A stretch of DNA of 64,000 bases from NCBI GenBank assembly GCA_022559985.1, contig JAFJTR010000039.1:186001-250000 (forward strand), in the 5' to 3' direction. Below the pieces are notes generated by a model. That model had not been told where the DNA came from, searched no databases, and saw only the letters and a list, made by a program, of their open reading frames with translations. The position numbers and the translations under genes are program-made. This document shows positions 12,701 through 23,097 of this stretch, piece after piece (position 1 is the first letter of the stretch; each line of letters begins with the position of its first letter). Source of the stretch: Parastagonospora avenae f. sp. tritici 18332-5. Its lineage: Eukaryota; Ascomycota; Dothideomycetes; Pleosporales; Phaeosphaeriaceae.

Positions 12701-13108
12701 GACGCGTTTTAGTAGATCCAGAGCGCGTTGTTTGTGCTTTGATGGTTTCGCCTTTTCCGATGGCAGCTCTTTGAGAACGTCTTCCTCGGCTCCTTCCGTG
12801 CTGCTCTCGTCTCCGTCTATCAAGCCACCCACGACGAGCGCGTCTCCCTCGCCGGTGTTGGGGTCATTTGCAATCCTGTCTCCTTCGTATAAAGTCTGGA
12901 CCCAGATGACATTCCCATTGAGCTCGCGAAACTTTGGGATGAGCGTCTGTATGCGGTCCAGGTAGCCGTTTTTGTTGCTGACCGGCAACCGTCCATCAGA
13001 CTGAATGAAGTCATTTTGCATGCCAATGACAAGTAGTGCTTGGTGGGTCTGAAAGTGAGGTTGATTCTGGGACACCAAGTCCATCAAGGACGACATTTGA
13101 GGGTTCAT
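9728..13108 (-). CDS. isochorismatase-like / AlkB-like dioxygenase / GST-like fusion protein
   Basis: Intron-less, 1126 residues, ATG at 13108. Residues about 22-290 have the isochorismatase (cysteine hydrolase) fold pattern. Two catalytic positions differ from the family: the Asp of the D-x-Q motif is Gly29 (LVIGMQNDF) and the nucleophilic Cys is Ser230 (CITNVSVLAT). Lys196 is kept. Residues 290-630 are a low-complexity linker with a poly-Lys run near 414. Residues about 640-865 are an AlkB-type 2-oxoglutarate/Fe(II) dioxygenase with H753-x-D755, distal H827 and R850/R856 (RISLTFR). Residues about 930-1115 resemble a GST with a thioredoxin-like N-half and a helical C-half. The likely activity is oxidative demethylation of nucleic acid or protein by the middle domain, with the first domain probably non-catalytic. 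The next gene, on the same strand, is a DNA-lesion protein. Confidence 0.85.
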   Translation of the reverse strand: MNPQMSSLMDLVSQNQPHFQTHQALLVIGMQNDFIQSDGRLPVSNKNGYLDRIQTLIPKFRELNGNVIWVQTLYEGDRIANDPNTGEGDALVVGGLIDGDESSTEGAEEDVLKELPSEKAKPSKHKQRALDLLKRVSARRKTLPREVARATAEQDEELFLLKSETKTPACVPDTHGAQFADMIAMQFELPADMVIKTSNYSAFQGTSLLMTLRAKLVTELYICGCITNVSVLATVIDAARHGVKINVIEDCLGYRKSSRHELALKRMDEFFDAYLVNSTEILTKERPVAIEKKPSPPGASRKESRDNEKHIQAALERMSLKDTEGRPSSRPQSIRSPTKILSGGQRKLSLVSVAESRKALNSPPATEEATEPTDKEFTDSLIRGAVIPGAATGEKEETKLVTKKIRMRSKGTKKKKKKKADEDGPQEAVGAVEVNGEASAATNHGTAEAAPPVAVTPPVPEVVKAPPQSEPEPRRGSLLSRAESVLNLREKMTKPQPLKSVASQPALSGRAETKEKEKDRDSWSDRMRQSLSRTPKTDSTSEAKNRTSYSTKEESRRTSVAATIAEVPPTPSKIVESIPKEAAEAEAEKTSEPATPDKPAPAPVTSTTMAAPRDKTPKLQSLANLPMLGPGDKIGEGDSSIMHDFFPADIKHPSDPTRPLRDVIFTQLYNEVCWQTMHQQTGAVPRLVCAQGLFGSDGSMPVYRHPSDQSLPLLHFSPKVDIIRKRAEKAVGHPLNHVLIQMYRDGTDYISEHSDKTLDIVRESSIVNVSFGAQRTMRLRTKRPPKTASDEAGEEKKEDTERITQRVPLPHNSLFTLGPATNTQFLHSIQPDKRIPAERNPTELAYNGIRISLTFRHIGTFLDARSHTIWGQGATAKDQRDAADVINNDAAESSALIHAFGTENQSTSFDWRTTYGPGFDVLHLHAAPPDLPVLFASNNAVETAQVRLFLWEAKIAHTLIEAPTLDPEFERDRQVVYRDADAMHTEVRMSSCILMYLDKYHAFDTSEASRIITANAYPVMLLAAGLLKAWNNLRAPGYLAEFSTLLAQLEDEVVRCGGPCIAGARFSAADCQAWPVLEEVVREWEAWDEGLWPGLAEWWRVTGRKKGCVRKLRETMGGNNKGEDGE

Positions 13109-13786
13109 CTTGGCGGTGTGTGTTGTTCGATGGGATGAAGGATTGAATGTCAGCTTCTGCTCAGGCTATCGGATGCCGACGATCCAGAGTTGTCGCATGG
13201 GTTGTGAGGAGCTACAAGGGCCTGGAGAAGCGTGCATAAGAGCTATGAGATGAATGGATTAAAATGTCGTCTCTACATTGTCGATCTGTCGTAATCAGAT
13301 GGAGTTTAGACGGCCAAGAATGATTCAAGGGCTCAAAGAGGCAAAGATGACGGCCGATTGCGCATTGGTCACAACTGCAGGGCTGTCTGCATCCATAAGA
13401 TTGCGGTCTGATGCGGGTGTTGCGCAGGTTTGGGCTTCGAAATACATCTTCGTTGTGGTTCGTCCGGGATCCCCGCTTTTAGCGGCGACAGCGCCGCAAT
13501 CTCCACGGTTCGTGGGAACTACAATATACTAGCTAGCTATGCTACGTCGCTCCTCTACACGGGCCTCTTCATCCTACCTCCTCTGACATTTGACTCCGAC
13601 CCTCTCGGCCAAACATGCTCGAAGCTCCAAGGCCGATCTGCGACTCTTCAAGTGCTGTGTGTCCCGAGTAAAGGGTGTTTTCGGGCCTGCTCACCGCTAG
13701 ACGCTTGCACCTGGCTGTGGGATACAGTGAGCACATGATGGAGCATCGCCTTCACCGGCTCCAGGGCGCTGGGAATTATGTACTCG
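13109..13786. other. intergenic, nothing recognised
   Basis: This is the promoter side of the fusion gene and the 3' side of the SRAP gene. No gene or defined regulatory site stands out. Confidence 0.35.
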
Positions 13787-15277
13787 TCACTTGTTACTGA
13801 AGAAGGATGTAATCTTTTGGCTGCCGTCGCCCTTGGACGTCTTTGCTGCACTACCGTTACTTGTGGCGCTTCTTGTACCTTGCTTCTTTGCCGGCGTTTT
13901 CGTTGGCGAGACACTGGCCTTCTTCGCGGGGGATGCCGTTTTGCGCATCTTCTCTGGCGGTTCGACGGCTGCTGTGTCACCGTCATCTTCCGCTTCATTA
14001 AGCTCACGTTTGATGCCTTTCGGTGTTGCTGGAACAGGGTATGGCGCGTTATCTTCGGTTCCTTCTACGCGGGTCGTAGTCGGACGAGTTTCGTCAACGT
14101 CGTGTTCTATCTTTACAGTGCCGCCCCGTACCGTCGAGTCAGTGAGGTCATGCTCAGCCTTCTCAGCAGTGTGCTTGTCGGCCTTGGACTTGGCGGCCTT
14201 TTGTTGGTTACCGAAGAAGTTGGCAATATTGTTCTTGTTCTCTGCAGAGTCAATGGGCACGAGGAAAGTTGGCGAGTTGTTCCCGACTTTGCCGACATCC
14301 TTGCTCACCGGGTAGCACTCGAGCTCGCCGTCGTATGGTTTGAGCAGCGACTGCAAGTCTCTGGACCATTCTGTACGAGCGGGGTCAAGCCACGTCCGGA
14401 CGGCGTCGGAGCCATTGTCCAAGATGACGGGCATGCGGTCGTGCAGAAAGTTGAGTTGTTTGTTTGAGTCGGTGGTGATGATGGAGTACGTGTAGAGCTT
14501 CTCGCTAGAGTCTAGTGGGCTGTCAGTTGGTCCACTGCAGGTGCACCAGGCAGGGAAAACGTGGCACGCGAGTCGAAACCGGGAATTGCTCGGTCTGAAT
14601 ATGCCATGTCACGATGCCACATTGCCACCTGGAGTGCAGCGTCGCAGTCACTCACCCTCGAACTGGACCATGTCCCAAAGACCCGCGAGGCACATGAGCT
14701 GGCCATCCTTGCGCTTGGTGAAGTGCGGCAGCTTCTGATTGCCCTTCTTCAGCCACTCATAGAAGCCCTGCGCAACGATGATACAGCGCTTCTTCTTCTT
14801 CATCGTGGTCCACATGCCGCGGTCCTCGATGAGCGAGTCGTCGCGGCAGTTGATTGTCTTCATCTTGCTGCCGTAGTCGGGGTTGCGTTTGGTCCAGAAT
14901 GGGACGAGTCCCCTGGGTAGCCATTAGCAAGCACAGGGCGGGCGACTGTTACTTTGTCGTCAGACATACCATTGCATCGCCTGGAGCTTGTACTTGGTGT
15001 CTGTCGCACCTTCCGTCTTGACCTCTGCGCTTTCCTCTTCCTTGCCGCCGTGCTGACCGCCATGTTCGGGACCGTCTGCTCGGTATACGAGGCCGTGATA
15101 GCCTGGGGCGAAATTGTAGCTCTGCCGCACCTCGTCGTCCTCGGGCGCGTCTTCTACTGGCATCTGCGCCTGCTCGAGTTGTTGGCGGACCTCGGACGGC
15201 CGCTGCGCCAATTAGCACGTGATCTAGAGACAACGACTGCACGCACTCACCAAGGCCAGGGCATATCGGCCACACAT
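13787..15277 (-). CDS. SRAP-domain abasic-site processing protein (HMCES/YedK family)
   Basis: HMCES/YedK proteins form a thiazolidine crosslink with abasic sites in single-stranded DNA through the mature N-terminal Cys. I read four exons: 15277-15251, 15202-14970, 14912-14656 and 14511-13787 (413 residues). Introns are 48, 57 and 144 bp, and all junctions are in frame. The protein starts MCGRYALAL, so Cys2 becomes the N-terminus after Met removal. Other family residues are visible: Asn39 (SYNFAPGY), Glu139 (GFYEW) and His196 (LHDRMPVIL). The C-terminal roughly 170 residues are a Lys/Ala/Ser/Thr-rich tail ending in SQKITSFFSNK. That end resembles a PCNA-interacting box, as animal HMCES has. 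It is divergent from the MGR3-like gene, with 202 bp between starts. Confidence 0.9.
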
Positions 15278-15479
15278 GTTGCCGTGCTCAGCACATCGTC
15301 ATGGTGTTGAAGGGCAGCTCGTGGTGGCGCGTCCATGATTGGCTACGTCATGCAGCGAGCTTCAGCCCTGCGCGGAGGACAGCCGCGACGGCGGGCACTA
15401 AGAATTGTTCCCGTCATGCATCGCTCCACCAAACTTCACCTGCCATTCCTCACCACATATCGCCTTTGTCCGGCACGTG
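15278..15479. promoter_or_regulatory. shared divergent promoter region
   Basis: Only 202 bp separate the start of the minus-strand SRAP gene from that of the plus-strand TPR gene. Both promoters must overlap here. An inverted CCAAT box lies at about 15337 (TGATTGGCTA). The bidirectional role is inferred from layout. Confidence 0.4.
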
Positions 15480-16863
15480 ATGTTCAGTAGAACGATTCCT
15501 CGAGCTGTGCCTCGGCTCACCGCATTCGCACCATGTGAAGTGCAGAGCACGGCGCAAAAGTTCGCAAAGCTCCCCACACAGCGCTGCCAGAATGTCCGGC
15601 AGCAATTGGGGAGGCGCTACCGCTCCACATTCCGTGGGCAATTCGGAGAGCAATATAGGAAGAGTCCTGTATTATTTCCGTTTGCAATTACAGTGTAGGC
15701 TCTTCGTTATGTGCAATTGCACGGGAGCTAATTCAACACAGTATCGTCGTAGTGTCCGCCATGGGCGTCCTATACGTCCCATGGTACTACAAGAATGTAA
15801 TCATAAAGCCCTACCACAACTTCCCCGAGCCCGTCGCGAAAAAGCTCCGCAAAGCCCTCTTCTACAGCCGCGGGAAGTGGCTCGACATCCGCGAAGCCAA
15901 CAAGCACTTCCGCCAAGCGCTGGCGCTGGCCGACGAAATGGGCATGGATCCCTTCAGCGACGAGATCATGGGCGTCAAGTACGTCATCGCGGCGCTATTC
16001 GAGGACGCGGGCTACTACAGTCTGGCTGTGGATGTCCTGGAGATTATGCGCAATGACTGCCAAAGATGGGTGGATGAGTTTTCGGACAAGCACTGGAATA
16101 ATGGGAACCGGAGCAGGGTCATGAAGAACATGGTGCAGATCAACGTAAAGCTGGCGCAGCTCTACGACATAAGATATGTGAATGAGCCAGAGAACGGCGA
16201 GAAGCGACTGGTCGAGGCAGTCGAGATGGCCCTGCGAGAGAAGCAAAGAAGAGAAAAAGAGGGACTGAAGACAGGCGAAGGCCCATGGCTCACCGACGAC
16301 GAGATGGGCGGGACACTGGAGGGTAAGCCATCACACCATCTTTTGAATAACCCATGCTAACACCTCCAGCCCTCGGAACACACTACGAGCAATTCGACTC
16401 GCACTACCTCGCCACCCCGCTCTTCGTCAAAGCCCTCGAACTCGCGCCCCCTAAATCCTGCCACAGCGTCGTCCTTATGAATAACATCTCCACCTGCCTC
16501 GCACAGCAATCCCCCTCCTCGTCCGACGCCATTACCATGTCCACCGCGCCTTCCGACTTCCCCGTCACGAACACCGCACCGCGTACACTTCTGATTGAAC
16601 AAGCGCGTCAGTGGGCGGCGAAAGCGCTAGATCAGGCAGCGACGATCAAGGGCGCGGAGAGGACTGAAGAGTGCGATGTGGGCTGCGCGGTTGCGACGCA
16701 TAATCTGGGCGAGTTCTTCGAGATGGAGGGGAAGGTCAAGGAGGCGAGGGGCAAGTACGAGGAGGCGGCGAAGTTGGCGAAGAGTGTGGGGTTTGCCGAG
16801 GGAGTTACGGCGGCGAGGGCGGGGTTGGTGAGGTTGAGGGATATGGAGAAGGGTGCTGCTTAG
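15480..16863 (+). CDS. mitochondrial TPR-repeat membrane protein, MGR3-like
   Basis: Three exons: 15480-15694, 15742-16322 and 16370-16863 (429 residues). Both introns are 47 bp and in frame. The N-terminus (MFSRTIPRAVPRLTAFAP...) is Arg-rich and lacks acidic residues for about 20 positions, as in a mitochondrial presequence. One membrane segment follows at about residues 64-88 (FAITVIVVVSAMGVLYVPWYY region). The rest is helical TPR-like sequence, for example KHFRQALALADEMG and NLGEFFEMEGKVKEARGKY. Layout and length match yeast Mgr3, an adaptor of the i-AAA protease Yme1 in the inner membrane. The start at 15480 was preferred over an in-frame ATG 75 bp upstream because it begins the presequence. 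The MGR3 assignment rests on architecture rather than alignment. Confidence 0.8.
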
Positions 16864-16899
16864 GCATATACGGGAGATTCAGATGCATGAAGACATGTC

Positions 16900-19256
16900 A
16901 GAGTTCTCCGCTCACACTGAAGCACCCAGACTTTCCCGGTGTTTGCACGTGCTCATGGATATATGAACCTTTCGAATCTCCCTTCCATACCTCACTCAGA
17001 ACACTCCATCTTGTGTTTGTTGCTCCAAAAACGCAAGCAGACAACTGCATGTGCGCTTTTCTTCTGCCTATCCAAAAGGAGACGCCGGAAAGTTCATGTG
17101 CCCGCCCCTCCTTTCTCAAAAACCCGGATGGACCAAGACATGTCCGCCTCGCGTCAAAAAGCAAACCCCTCACCCCTCGATGGGTGTACGGCAAGAAATC
17201 TATAAAACGCTTGTACCTCTCCAATTCTTTTCCTATCATAGAGGGACAGTCTCTTCTTCCAAAAGTGAGATACGCAAAATCTGATGAAGTCCTCGTCTTC
17301 GGAGCTCCAAGAACAGCGGAGGACTGGCTAATATGCTCGCCCCTTCCATTCTCAAAATTTGAAATGGGCTTTGGCATGGCGCTGCGTCGGTTGGAAAAAG
17401 AATTATCCCACCATCTCATGTTTGTCGCGCGTTCTGCCGCGCTGAAATACTTATATACAAAGCCCTTGTGCCTCAACAGTTCTTCGCTATCATCGAGTCA
17501 GACTGTTCTTCCAGAAAAAACTGCAACTCCAGCTTTGCATGGAGTCTTTCCAGCCGTCTTTCACAAAACGTAATTGACAGCAAACCATGCGTTCGGCCCT
17601 CTCCCTTATTCTCAAAACACAACGTATTCCAGGACATGGCCCTGCTCCGGCACAGAAATGGCTCTATGGCTGCCTTAAATGCTAGCCGCGCGCCCTGCTG
17701 CGATGGAAAACTTGTAGATAAAGCCTTTCTACTTCCCGAGTTCTTCACTATCATCAAAAAATACTCTTTTTCTCTGAAAACAGGGGGATTTACCTCCTAT
17801 GGAGTCTTTCATGCTGTCTCTCCAAAATTTCAGCGGACAACGAGACGTGTGTTCGGCCCTCTCTTCTCTCCAATCGCTGAGAAGTATGAGGCACATTTTC
17901 TGCTTTGTCTCAAAAAAGGTTAAAACATCACGCACATGTTCGTCGCTCATTATGCTACGTTGGAAACATCTATAAAGCTCTTCTACTTCTCCAGTCCTTC
18001 GATATGTTCAAGACATCTGCTCTTCCTCCAAAAGCAGCGAAGCGCTCACATGAAGTCTTTTCCTCCCGCTTCTCCAAAAGACAACAAATCTGATGCAATG
18101 TCCTCGCCTCTCTGATTTCTCGAATCGCTGACAGGCATGAGGCATGTTTTCTGCCTCGCCTTGAAAATAACATGGTTGCTACGAACATGTTTGTTGCGCA
18201 GTGTATTGCGCCAGAATTCCAAAAGAGAACCACAGCCGGTTGATGTCTGTGCCTCTTTTGTCTCAAAACGTGAATACGTTCGGGACATGACTCTGCGTCG
18301 CTTTTAAAAAATACTAGGTGAATTCGTTCTTGCAGACGTATAAATCACTGTTAAATCTCTCAATCCTTCTCAATCATCGCGACACCTTGTCGTCCTCTAA
18401 AAGGGGAAACGCACCTGTGTATGGAGTGTTTCCCTCTTCTCTAAAAAAAACACGACCCTGACGAAGGTGTCCTCGCCTATCTCGTCATCTCGAAAAGAAG
18501 AGGACGGTGGTCTAAAGAAACGCAAGAATATGACACGTGCTCGCCTCAGCTTTTCTTGAAACAAGATACGAGTCTGGGAATGGCGCTGCTGCCTCGAAAA
18601 AAGCACATCCGTATCGTTCAATGTTTAGCGCGCGATCGTTCGTGCTTAAACGGGAGCATTCGCGGTCACTGTCTCTCCATCTCAGTAATAAAAACGCACC
18701 CCTTATCCTTCTCCACCAGACTAGTGGAAGAGGCTACATGAATTTCTCCGTTCTGCCTTTCCAAAAGACGATCAAAACAACGACGATTTTCTTACCTCTC
18801 TCTGTTCAGCTTGCGTCTTCCGCACGCTAAACTATGCCAGTACTTTTCAAATGCTATCAGACCATAAACATGAGCTTCGGCAGACAAGATTGTCGTTCTT
18901 ACTCACGCTCGAAAATCGCTCAATGGCAGTAATATGCCCCGAAAAGAGATCTGCGTTATCTGATGTCCGTGGCGCGTTCTGCTGGGCTACATAACCCTTC
19001 TTACTCTGCCTCTTTTCCTCTCCTCAGCATAACACACTTGTATCTTCTTGCGAAAGGCAACATGCAATGGTACATGGTGTGTTCCTTTCCGCCTCTTTTG
19101 AACACCGCAAAATGGTGCCATATGCTCGCAGCTCCTATTCTCAAAACTCGAAACGCACTGCATCATGTTTCTCGACTGCACCGACGCAAAAAGACAAGAT
19201 CTTAGTGTTCGATGGATTTTTCGAACTTTCTGTTGCGATGGATAATCTATATAAAC
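16900..19256. repeat. degenerate tandem array with 45-50 bp period
   Basis: There are no convincing genes here. CAAAA tracts preceded by CTC or TCC recur on the plus strand every 45-50 bp, for example at about 17028, 17072, 17116, 17513, 17564, 17615, 18029, 18074, 18217 and 18262. Between them a CATGGC.CTGCGTCGG-like word recurs (about 17372, 17634, 18286, 18573). At a longer interval of roughly 250-350 bp there is a TATAAA word followed by a C/T-rich run ending in CTATCAT or a variant (about 17202, 17452, 17712, 17972, 18340). The copies are strongly diverged. Minus-strand frames read across the array with a recurrent FEN.....EH pattern, which reflects the repeat rather than a clear protein. 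Confidence 0.55.
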
Positions 19257-19261
19257 TGTTG

Positions 19262-19471
19262 TGTTCATACCAATATTTGGAGTGATTGTACGAGTCTCCT
19301 GATCATCACATGATCAGCCTCTGCACGCGCCTTAGGGGCTAGTGCAGGAGTATATAGTCTGCTCGTACGATAGCTTCAATCAATTAATCAATCTGCAACC
19401 ACTTAAAGTTTGCAACTTGCTTCACACTGTACAATTGTACTTGCTTTACCTAAGGTGAAGTTCTACCAACA
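19262..19471 (+). mobile_element. solo LTR (forward copy)
   Basis: A 210-bp element begins TGTTCATACC and ends ACCAACA. It is flanked on both sides by TGTTG (19257-19261 and 19472-19476), a perfect 5-bp target duplication. The copy at 25863-26048 matches it almost base for base in reverse complement, except for a 24-bp insertion here (CACACTGTACAATTG... before TACCTAAGG). TG...CA ends, 5-bp duplications and a TATATAG box are hallmarks of an LTR retrotransposon LTR. No internal coding region remains, so it is a solo LTR. It contains nested palindromes (CTGATCATCACATGATCAG; ATCGTACGAG-type arms, slightly diverged in this copy). Confidence 0.8.
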
Positions 19472-19799
19472 TGTTGAGAATATTTAGGTTCAGTCCAGGG
19501 TAGAAGGTGCTTGAGAGTCACGTGATGTGCTGGTGTGGCAGGCACTGCCCGGTGGGCAATGGCATCCACCATAACAGCCTGAGTTGGGGACACCCAATAT
19601 GAGATGAAATACCAAACGTTGCAGCCACCCCGCCTTGTCCCTCCTCCTACTCGGTTCTCACTAGTAGTCATACTACAAGTAGGATCTTATTCTAATAGCT
19701 ACCACTTTTCAATGAGTTCGTCGCCCGCACTCACCTGTAAAAACATCTGCATAAGCCTTATGCGCTTCTTCTCTTCTTGTCTCTAACATATGCACACCT

Positions 19800-21000
19800 T
19801 GTTCTGTTTAAAAACCTACGAGCTATGGGTTCATGAGCTTTTTTATGCTCTCTGAAAATATGAATTGTTCTGGGCCATGGGTGGTGTTGATGTTTCAATG
19901 GCCGCGCAAACGAGTACATGAATTGGGTCGACTCCACGCTAACGTTAGCTTTGCTTATCCACTTATAACACTCGCACTTCATTTGGTATCTTCAAAAGAC
20001 TTCTGCGGCAGCTGACGGATTTAGCTCTTGTACCTCGCAAAAAGAAACAACCGACATAAATCATTTGTTTCTCTCTTCTCTTTCTCAAAGTTTGCAAGGC
20101 CATGTCACATGGCTCTGAGTTGGCTCCAAAACGCCCACAAGTGAATCTCAATCCCGTCGCGCGTTTCGCCTGAGACTTACACGAACTATTCTACTTAATC
20201 CTCGCTACCTCATGTCCAACACGCACAATTCATTCTTCCCATTCCCAAATGACGATCCTGCACGGTTGATGAGACCCCTCTCGGCCCTCTAAAAGGCTGT
20301 GGAACAGAGCATACGTTTCGACTCTCTTGTCTTTCTCAAAAGATGCGGGGATGCGTTGCATGGCTCTGGGTCGGCTCCAAAAACATCCAATCCTGAACTT
20401 AATGCCCATCGCGCTTTTTGCCGAATACTTATACAAAGCTCCTTCCTCGCCTCTGATTCTCTACTCACCATGATAACCTTTGCGTCTTCTTCTCACACCC
20501 ACTCGCCGATTTGCTGTAGAGCTTTTCTCTTCGCTTCCCCAAAAGCGCATACACGTGAGATTATGTACTCGCCACTCTCCCATTAATTTTTTTCAAATGC
20601 CTAGCAGTACCTCTGCATGTCTCTGCGTCGGCGCGAAAATTCCGGGTGCTCGGAGCCATGTCCGTGAACCCGTTGTTTTGTTGCACCGAAAAACCTGTAC
20701 CACCAACTCATGGGCGTTGTTGAGCCCGAGATATCTCAAGCATGCTAACATCAAAAAGTGATAGTGAGCTGAACATGGGAAATCTGGTCGGACGCAAGGT
20801 CTTCTGGAGTCTCGGGTCATGATTGAAGATTCGTAAGCATCACTCGGACTATGGATGTGCGGGTGCGCGCAAATGGATGTCTATATAAACCTTGAATCTC
20901 TTGACTCTCTTCTCTTGTCAACAGACTACAAAATCTTCTCTATTCAAAAAGATGAATACCAGGACGTATATGAGCAACTCTTTCCTGCTCCTTGAAAATG
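19800..21000. repeat. second block of the degenerate periodic array
   Basis: The CAAAA and CATGGCTCTG.GT.GGCTCCAAAA words seen left of the LTR recur here. Two clear copies are at about 20100-20135 and 20355-20385, and further A-tracts lie at about 19854, 19992, 20037, 20540, 20632 and 20942. A TATATAAAC word at 20883 is followed by a C/T-rich run. The solo LTR appears to have landed in or next to this array. No gene is supported. Confidence 0.45.
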
Positions 21001-22172
21001 CTTCAACCGTGTGCTTATGGCTCCGCGTCCACTCAGATGTTTAGAGTAAATGGTCTCTCGAAGTCGTACATGTGGGATAGTTGAAACTTGATATTAATCT
21101 CTCCGAAGACTGCCGGCATAGACGCATACCCAATGAAATTTCAAAACTTGTAGAGCTTTGTGATCTTCGAACAGTCGATGAAAAATGCTTCAGCTGGAGT
21201 TTGTAGCAGTGTAAAGTGTTTCACACCCACCCATCTTTAGTCACTCCTTGCACCCTTCAACAAGAATGAGTGAATGTGCGGCGCGAAAGGAGATAGAGAC
21301 GGAATGATTGAATGGGCGATATAGCGCACCATATCTGCGTTGACTAGATTTGACAAGCTCCATTATCGCCGCTCATGAAGCACGTGCCGTGGACGCGGTA
21401 GATAGTACGCAATCGCATACCTGACCTCCTTGAGCACAATCTTTGCTCTAAAGTCCCCACTGCCTATCGTCTCAAAGTCCTCTCTGCCTACATAATTGTC
21501 TCTGAAATTCCGTCCGGACTATGGACCTGAGCCACTCCGCTGTCTGGCCATCATGGCTTTGCAAGGCTGTCGTCGTCTTCACCCTTCCCACCTCGTCAAA
21601 CAAGTCTGAATTTTAGCCTTCTAACAATTCCGACCGTACTCTTGGATCTTGCCGCCGTTTTCTCAGCGTTGTAACCTACTGCACCATACGTTCTTCCGCT
21701 TAGCAAATTGCGCCCAGGAAGCGCCATGCTTTCTTGGCGCCATGGATGCTGCTCCTTTGATTCCGGGATCGCCGTGAAGTCACTCATTTCCAAACCCAGA
21801 ACGGCTGCTTGAGGCGTCTGTTCCGGAGTGGAATTGCTGGCTACCTAGGTACCCTTTTGAACACGGAGAACCATAAATAGTGATGACGAAAAATCCTGGT
21901 GAGACACTAGACGATGCGAGCTTTATGCAGAAGGCATATTGTCAACTTGTGCTATTCTCGTCCGCCTAGGTTTGGGGCGAAACCTGTGGTACAACAGGGC
22001 CTCAGATGATGGCCACCTAGAGCAGTCGACTCATATGGCTATAGGACGTGAAATGTAGATTCAGCAATCGTTATTAGCATCTGGCAACTAGTGTGACGCA
22101 TGAGATGATAAGCGTTGGACGGTGTGAACAAGATCCACTATGTTTCCATCTCTACGTTGCGAACGCAATTCA
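21001..22172. other. intergenic, nothing recognised
   Basis: No open frame with domain content. A short imperfect duplication of the phrase CTCAAAGTCC/CTAAAGTCCCC with CTGCCTA is visible at about 21450-21490. Confidence 0.3.
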
Positions 22173-22568
22173 TCAAGAACGTTGCTGGTTGAGTAAGCAA
22201 AGATACTTTGCTGTGCAGTCTGCCTTGAGTTGCACGACGGTGGATACCTTACATCCCAATAGCTGTTCGGCAGTACCCAGAAAGGGGCCCTCAGCTGCAC
22301 TCGACAATCCTTTCAAACATTGAACTCCGACCTTCCTGTACAGGCTGCCGAGCCCTGACTGTCCAAGAATCGCCGCTTTGTTGTGTAACGAGTCGTGCTC
22401 TGTACCTCCTCCATCCTCCATGAGGACTACCCCTGTGAGGTGGCAAAGTTTCGCTCTGGATACACTAACTAGCGGGCCGCAGTCCTGGCGGATACTGCCC
22501 CATTGGCACGGGCCGGGGTATCGACTGCGCCACTGGGCAGACCCTAGCTCCTTCTCCACACTCAACAT
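22173..22568 (-). CDS. possible small protein or gene remnant, unrecognised
   Basis: An open frame of 131 residues begins at an ATG (MLSVEKELGSAQWRS). The residue use looks protein-like (RYPGPCQWGSIRQDCGPL, HLTGVVLMEDGGG, GLSSAAEGPFLGTAEQLLG), unlike the shadow frames around it. I recognise no family. It sits alone between repeat arrays and may be the relic of a longer gene or an element. Low confidence. Confidence 0.25.
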   Translation of the reverse strand: MLSVEKELGSAQWRSRYPGPCQWGSIRQDCGPLVSVSRAKLCHLTGVVLMEDGGGTEHDSLHNKAAILGQSGLGSLYRKVGVQCLKGLSSAAEGPFLGTAEQLLGCKVSTVVQLKADCTAKYLCLLNQQRS

Positions 22569-22835
22569 GGGTGTACTCTCCCACTCTACAATTGCATGAT
22601 AGTTGCCAATCTCAGTGTCCTTTCTCTAACCTATACATAGCCCTTTTCCAGGATTAAGCATAAACATTGGCAGTACGGCTAGATGCCGATAGCGGGGAAT
22701 TACCAGCAATGATGGCTTCAAACTCCATCTACACCCTTGCCAGCTGCACACCTAACTTCGTAGTCGAAACAGTTTCTATTTTATCATTCTGGGCATGAGA
22801 GAATACGCTGCCACTCGAATAGAGTATGGGAATAT

Positions 22836-22860
22836 CTCCTGATCCTACAGGAGTATAAAA
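22836..22860 (+). promoter_or_regulatory. TATA box with adjoining inverted repeat
   Basis: A perfect 6-bp inverted repeat, CTCCTG...CAGGAG (22836-22853), directly precedes TATAAAA (22854-22860). It lies 238 bp upstream of the ATG of the secreted protein gene at 23098. Promoter role is inferred from position. Confidence 0.4.
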
Positions 22861-23097
22861 AGTCTTATGATGCTACTGATCTGAAATCATTAACTTTCAC
22901 ATCACTCCGACATCCTTTGAATCAATCAATTCTCTAAATAAGCAGATTTTGCTGCCAAAAGTTCGTGTGATCCCTTCCAAGGCTGCCAGCAATCCGATGA
23001 AGCCAGTATTCAGTGATGCACTGAACACTGCGACCGGTACAACGAAAGATGGGAGCTTATTTGTATACTAATACGAACACAGTACCCACGTTTCAAC

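Noticed and set aside
16898..17476. 192-codon minus-strand frame as a gene
   Set aside because: It spans several units of the periodic array. Its recurring peptide words follow the DNA repeat, and it has no domain or convincing start.
18956..18964. A ninth exact ATCWGATAA match (minus strand)
   Set aside because: It sits inside the degenerate array with no gene nearby. One such hit is expected by chance in 64 kb.
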